This document shows, one piece after another, positions 58,761 to 64,000 of a stretch of 64,000 nt of DNA; within the stretch, counting starts at the first letter, position 1; every line of letters starts with the position of its first letter. Source of the stretch: Uloborus plumipes (Eukaryota; Arthropoda; Arachnida; Araneae; Uloboridae); contig JAXGGA010004517.1 in the NCBI GenBank assembly GCA_038373865.1, positions 1 to 64,000 on the forward strand, given 5' to 3'. Below the pieces are notes generated by a model. It was not told the origin of the DNA. It was given only the letters and a program-made list of their open reading frames with translations, and did not search any database. The position numbers and the translations under genes are program-made.

Positions 58761-60170
58761 CATGAAAGTTTGTTTGTTAAAATTTTTAATAAACAATACA
58801 GTTGTGGTTGACAGTGATGAATTCAAATAGTAGTACAAAAATGAAGTTACGATATAAATATCATTATAACCATTAGGCCTTCGTCTCATGCATACAGATG
58901 TGAATATTCCGTTTCCATTGTTATATCTACTGCTACATTTCTCACTATATCAATTTATTACAGAAAGCATTGCAAAACACGTAGCCATGCGAACCACTCA
59001 TCTGTACTGTATACCAATGTGCAGTCTCTCGCTGGTGCTCTAATTTCACATTAGCTACCAGTTTTTTGGCTGTCTTTTGCTTCTTTAAGAGAATTTCTGC
59101 TCCAACTCGGTTACTTTGCTATTCCAGGTTGACAAATGCTAACAAGCACGAAACTGCAGTCCTTGGGTGGAACAACCGAGTTGGCGGTGTATTGCATGTA
59201 TTTTTGCCTTACCCTTGGCTTAGGGGCGGTAACTTACTGCTTTACACAAATCTGATTATTCAAGTTCAAAATCGAAGAATTCTATTTGCATATAAAATGT
59301 CGAGGAAAATCAAAGATAAAAGAGATAAATTACACTACCACAGTAAATGTAGATGAGTATAGGAAAATAAAGAATAAAAGTAAAAAAAATAAATAAAGTC
59401 ACTGCATTTATTTCTTCAGCTGAAAAACCATTTCCTTGCAGATAAAAACAAAAAACTCTTCAAAACAAAACTCAAAACCTTCAATATCACTCCAAGAAAA
59501 TTAAGGAATTTTAAAGAACAAAACCAATTCCAAAAAATTAAGAGCTCGATCCTTTAATCTCAGCAGAGAAATCATAACAAATCCAATTATATTCTTTTTC
59601 CAATAGAACGCCGGCGTTCTTTGGCGGGAAATCGAATTTCTTGCCAGATCAAAATCCAATCACGTATCATTGAACGTCTATGCATCTAAGTCAATAAGCA
59701 ATCCTATCAGCTGGTGAAAGTAGCGTTATCTCTCGCTTACTTGAAGACGTGTTAACTTTGCGATAACTTCCCTTAGATAAAACTCAAAACATACATTCAC
59801 TTTCTTGCTCAAGTGCACCAACTAAGATATCGAAAGATGTCTGGTGTCTTATCGATAAAGGAAACCGCTTTATTACCTGGGGTGATTGAATTTGTAATTT
59901 TACACTTATCAGAATATTTCCGTGCATACCGTTATGTTTTCTTTTCTTGGACTTGGAAAAATAATCTAAACTGTGGTTATTTTTGAATAATTTTTAGCAA
60001 CTTGATCGACGAAGTATTATATTCGTAAATCAGAGCCAAACTAGCATAACTCCAAAAATGGCAATTTCCACTTTATTACTGCATTGTATGTAAAATCTTA
60101 TTCGGCATTGAACCGTGAGAACGTTATTCCATAAAGAAATCTCTTCACAATTATTTGTTGTTGTATCGTG
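58761..60170. other. No recognised gene; one E2F-type site
   Basis: AT-rich DNA. At 59605-59620 the 16-base palindrome AGAACGCCGGCGTTCT overlaps by one base a perfect E2F consensus TTTGGCGGGAAA (59620-59631). No exon, repeat end or long frame was recognised around it. Confidence 0.35.
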
Positions 60171-60182
60171 TCAGCAAGGCAG

Positions 60183-60480
60183 GGGCCGTGGTAGCCCGAT
60201 CGGTATAAGGCGTCTGACTCGCAACCGGCGGGTCCCGGATTCGATCCTAGCCGATCAAAGATCCACCGTCCTTAATGGTGGCTGGGTGACGTTAAATAAG
60301 GGTCGTGGTTACAAAGTTCTCTGAGTGAAACGATACCTCTGGGGTACTTGATTATATGTTTCCTCGGCCCTTGATCTGCATCAAAAGAACACGGCGCTAT
60401 TCAGGGTCCCAACCTAGTTAAACCACGAGTTGTGGTAGGTCCAAGGGACCCTGAAGCTTGAAGTATCAGCTAGGCTGGCA
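60183..60480 (+). repeat. tRNA-derived SINE, long copy
   Basis: The head GGCCGTGGTAGCCCGATCGG and the B-box region GGATTCGATCCT precede the body GATCAAAGATCCACCGTCCT, AATAAGGGTCGTGGTTACAA and GAAACGATACCTCTGGGGTA shared with 30520-30700. This copy runs on through TCGGCCCTTGATCTGCATCA and an inverted pair GGGTCCCAACC / GGTCCAAGGGACCC to about 60470. That gives a better idea of the full family length. Not a functional tRNA. Confidence 0.8.
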
Positions 60481-60805
60481 ATTTGTGATGCGCTGCTTCA
60501 CTTTTCAATTGTACTGTATTTTGGTGTGAACTCCGACTTCCACCGTACACAACTGCCGCCAAGGGATCCATTTATAGGGCAGGCAATCCTTCACAGCAGA
60601 AATAGTCCGGGCGCCATTTCGAAAAGCGTGTTTTGACTTATGAATAAAATTTTTTCGTTGTTTTTGATAGCTTATGTTATGTACATTTCAGATCCGATTG
60701 ATGCCACTCTGTCATAGTTGAGCATTTTGAGTAATTCAAGATGGCATCCAAGATGGCGCCCAAAACATTGAAAATGCTGTTTTGAAGCGATATTGACTCG
60801 TAATA

Positions 60806-61755
60806 TATGGGCGATTCCCTGTAAACTGGTAATTGGCTGTCCGGACTGAGTATTTTAAAAATAATAGTGTAATAAAGTAATTATTGCTCTTAATACAAGT
60901 AAAGCATTAATACTTTGTGGCCCAATTGTATTTGGACTGATAACAATTTATTTTTTTTTTCTAGAAATTATCTAAGCACCAAAAACACAGTCCCCTGGCT
61001 GTCCCAATCCCATAATCTAGCTGTTAAAGATAGTATTTCAAAAAACCTATTAACACTACATACATTGGCAGTTAATATCTAAAAATAGAATAATGAAGCT
61101 ATATTTTTCTTATGAAATAAGGTACAATTACGTATTTCTAAAACTTAAAGTTGTCATGTAAATTCTGTCCGGAGTTTGTTCAAACAGTCCCCTGCAACAA
61201 ATTCTAAGCTGTAATACGAAAAATCTATTACTTTTGCAAATTCTTTTTGGCATGCAGTTTAAAGTCATCAGTGTGAATTTGCCGAAATCGCCGAGAACAG
61301 CGTTGAAACGCTAACTTTGGTTAGTTTGAGAGCGACATTTGTTATGAAAGTATGCATCAGGGTCGTTGCGAAAACAGTCCTCTGGGAAGTGATTTTATTA
61401 ATGTCAATTAATGTAATTATAAAACAAATTAGTTATTATGTCCACGATTTGTGCCTAAATGTATAGGTAGTCTGATAACTAATTATGTTCCAATAATTTT
61501 GCAGATATTACGTAAGAAAGAGCAAAAATACAGTCACCTGGCACAGTCCCCTGCCTAGTTATACTAGGCGGGGGACTTAAACCCTATCTTGATTTATCAG
61601 AAAAACACAAACTTCAATTGGCCCTCTTTCAAACCAAAGTAATAGATTCATTTTCGGAGCAATAGTATTATAATTATACGAACATTTCAAAAAACCGTGC
61701 CCGGACAGATTTCGTGCGAAAAATAACGAGTTTTCAGAGAACCGCCCATATAATT
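60806..61755. mobile_element. MITE-like element with ATATGGGCGATTCCCTG ends
   Basis: The left end ATATGGGCGATTCCCTGTAAA pairs with the right end TTTTCAGAGAACCGCCCATAT. Inside, ACAGTCCCCTGG-like blocks recur (about 60988, 61186, 61373, 61530 and 61546). No coding frame. The end style recalls the two GGGTCATTC families in this window, but the sequences differ. Confidence 0.55.
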
Positions 61756-62309
61756 ATACATATTCGAACCTACAGTAAACTGTCTGAGTACCGAGGCCGT
61801 CCTACGTTATGATGGAGCCCGAGCTAATATTTTCTATCGCCCCCTCCCCCCAATACTCTTAAATGAATTCTTAGGTAGGGAGTAAAATTAGCATCAAGAG
61901 ACTTTTCTTTACAACCTTAAAAGCCTCTGTAAGAAACAGTTAGGGGCATATACACGTTTATCAGAAAAGTACTGAACGTTTTCATAACTTAAATTTTTAT
62001 ACATAGCTGAACATAGCATCTGAATTGTGTGTGTAGCTTAACAAAATAAATCTAATGTTTTAGCTTTTTAAAACTAATTTGGTTAAAAAGGAATAATAAT
62101 GACATGTCAGAAAATAAATTACAGTGCAGCTTAAATCTAGTTTATTTAGTTTTTGGAACCCTCTCATATTTTAGCGCCCAGGGCCCTCGCCCCCCACTCG
62201 CTCATCTCTTCGGGTTGTACTGTGCCGACCCAGCAGTAAGTCAACAAAAGCAGATGGTTCACTTTTTCCAAATCAAGAATTCCTAACAAAGTGCCGACTG
62301 TACTAGCTG

Positions 62310-64000
62310 CTTTTCACTGTTGAATTTTTAAAAATGCAGGGGCACAAGGCTTCTAACAAAATACATGTGCACAAAGAAGAAAGCAACGGAAGAATCGGTC
62401 GTGATACTGTGGGCAGGGAGAAGCCAAGGAAAAAACTGGAATTGTGCATATAGCCTTTAAATCCATCGGAGCATCCTGAAGGATTGGTAAACATCGTATC
62501 TGGAAAAATTGTAGCAGCTAAGTCTGTTAATGTGGACAAAGCTTATGAAATGGCTAAGATAGTTGCTCATAATTTTCAAGAAAGCCTCCCAAGTGGATTT
62601 CATGTTAGCCTAAAAAATTTGTCATAAACATGTATAAAGATAAAAGAGGGTGGCAAAATTCCAACAGCAATGCAGATGGGCGCTTCACTTTTATACTCTA
62701 AAATCATTGCTCTCCAAGCAAACAGAGATATAAAAATGGATGATATCCTAAAATATCAACTTTCTTCTGTCCCCCCTTCCATGTTTAAAGACAATGGTCA
62801 CATGAGAGAAGCTGTGGGTAAGTCTACATTAATTAATGCCATGAGTGTGGTGCAGTCTGTCAGAAGAAGTAAGCCACCTACACTAATAATCATAGGCGGT
62901 TGTGCGTTACTGTGGGCTGTGCATTGGTCTGTAGGAGGGATTGCGAGTGATTTCTTAAAAAATTTCCTGAAAACAATCACTGACATGTTAAAAGATGCTA
63001 ATGTTAACCTGGTGTTCGACAGATACTACGACTATAGCATAAGGGTGCAACGAGAGCTAGTCGGGGAAAAAACGTAGCAAGAAAGTTTAAAATTCACTGA
63101 AACAACGCCACTTCCGCCACAAAATATAACGTTGTCAAGTATAATGATAACAAACGCCAATTGATCCAGTTCTTATGCCAGTATATTTTTACGAATGTTT
63201 GTAATGTCCCACTTGAGCGCCATTTGGTTATTACGGGGCAAAATGCTACACCGTTTGACATATGATGGGCACCCTAACAAAGAGACCTGATTTGCAACAA
63301 GTACACGAAGAAGCAGATATTTTAATAGTCCAGCAGCTAATAGCTGAAATGAAAGGAAAAGAAAATGAAACTGTTCACGTCATATGCGACGACACTGACG
63401 TCTTCGTTTTGCTTTTGTTTTGGTACCATCAACTAGATTTGAAAAATGAAGTTTTCATGGTATCGTTGAAACCAGGACGGGCAACAGTAGATATCAAAGA
63501 AACAGTTTTGAAACACACGAACATAATTCCCAGTTTTCCGGCGGCTCATGTCCTGACTGGTTGTGACTCTGTTGCTCCTCTCTATGGGCCTGGAAAGAAA
63601 ATAGCTCTTAAGTGTCTCCAAAAAGATAAACGGTTAAGATTATTGGGCCATAGAGAGAGCTGTATGACAGAAGTAATTCAGGAATGCACTAATTTTATTG
63701 CTTCTTGCTATGGTATTGAGGGTGCTACAGATATGACAGAAGTGAGAATTTAAATTTGGGCAAAAAAGATACGTCAAGCGCAACTACTAGCACCTTTATT
63801 TTCTTCATTACCAACTACTAGGGAATGCTTTGCCGAAAATGTCAAGAGAGCTCACTTGCAAACTATTTTGTGGTTATCTGCAAGCAGTTCACAATTTCTT
63901 TATCTAGATCCAAAATCATTTGGTTGGCAAAAAGATGAAGTAAATAAAGAGCTTTTTCCCATTGCCATTCCAAAAAAAATACCCCAATTGCACCAGAATA
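62310..64000 (+). pseudogene. Broken copy of a multicopy gene with HEEAD and DDTDV motifs (PIN-like family)
   Basis: Several plus-strand frames line up as one protein interrupted by stops and frameshifts. 62470-62620 gives PEGLVNIVSGKIVAAKSVNV and reaches a stop at about 62622. 62670-63077 gives TAMQMGASLLYSKIIALQAN onward to a stop. 63100-63250 gives QLIQFLCQYIF in shifted frames. 63262-63753 holds HEEADILIVQQ, ICDDTDVFVLLLFW and LTGCDSVAPLYGPGKK. After a stop at 63751 the frame resumes (KIRQAQLLAPLFSSLPTTRE) to the window end. The HEEAD / DDTDV / LTGCD series is typical of a large animal gene family, probably with a PIN/XPG-like fold, found in many genomic copies. The usual cysteine-rich C-terminus would lie beyond 64000. 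Not functional as it stands. Confidence 0.75.

Noticed and set aside
39457..64000. Frizzled cysteine-rich-domain exon of the sFRP gene inside the window
   Set aside because: No minus-strand frame shows the conserved pattern of ten cysteines or the MRLPN-type motif; it is probably beyond the window.

Overview
This is AT-rich eukaryotic DNA with long introns and a very high load of DNA transposons, MITEs, Helitrons and tRNA-derived SINEs. It has no operons or prokaryotic signals. The repeat mix (Tc1/mariner, hAT-like MITEs, Helitrons with CTAG ends, tRNA-like SINEs) and the gene found point to an arthropod, probably a chelicerate such as a spider. That placement is inference, because no species marker is present.

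The only host protein-coding gene I can support lies on the minus strand. It is the C-terminal part of a secreted frizzled-related protein (sFRP), a secreted Wnt modulator. Three exons fit together with matching phases and AG/GT borders: a 78-base linker exon (39379-39456), the main netrin-like (NTR) exon (25415-25688) and a last exon with stop (11654-11861). The introns between them are about 13.6 and 13.7 kb. The frizzled cysteine-rich-domain exon was not found and should lie beyond 64000. If so, everything from 39457 to the window end is first-intron DNA.

Layout: 1-3.1 kb holds a 1.4-kb foldback element, an old dispersed repeat and a Helitron. 3.1-6.4 kb holds a Tc1 fragment and two MITE families with GGGTCATTC-type ends. 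6.4-10.2 kb has nothing recognised. 10.3-10.7 kb is a small foldback. 11.65-11.86 kb is the last sFRP exon. 12.2-16.3 kb holds two MITEs, a DD41D-type mariner relic and tandem Helitrons. 18.3-20.5 kb holds a SINE, a palindromic MITE and an intact Tc1-like transposon. 21.7-26.3 kb holds SINE and MITE sequence around the NTR exon. 27.4-28.7 kb is a four-unit tandem array. 29.4-38.3 kb holds MITEs, a SINE, a perfect hairpin and a large Helitron. 39.4 kb is the linker exon and 39.6-40.9 kb a mariner relic. 41.9-46.3 kb holds nested MITEs. 47.0-54.8 kb is a complex of giant inverted repeats, direct duplications and Helitrons. 55.3-56.7 kb is a second tandem array. 57.6-58.2 kb is a GC-richer block with CRE and RFX-like sites. 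60.2-61.8 kb holds a SINE and a MITE. 62.3 kb to the end is a broken copy of a multicopy gene with an HEEAD motif.

No functional tRNA, rRNA, CRISPR array or viral gene was seen. The strongest candidates for new biology are the sFRP gene itself, the recent inverted/direct duplication complex at 47-51.4 kb, the palindrome with internal tandem units at 51.4-53.9 kb, the intact Tc1-like transposase with an unusual catalytic spacing, and the perfect 29-bp hairpin at 32.2 kb.
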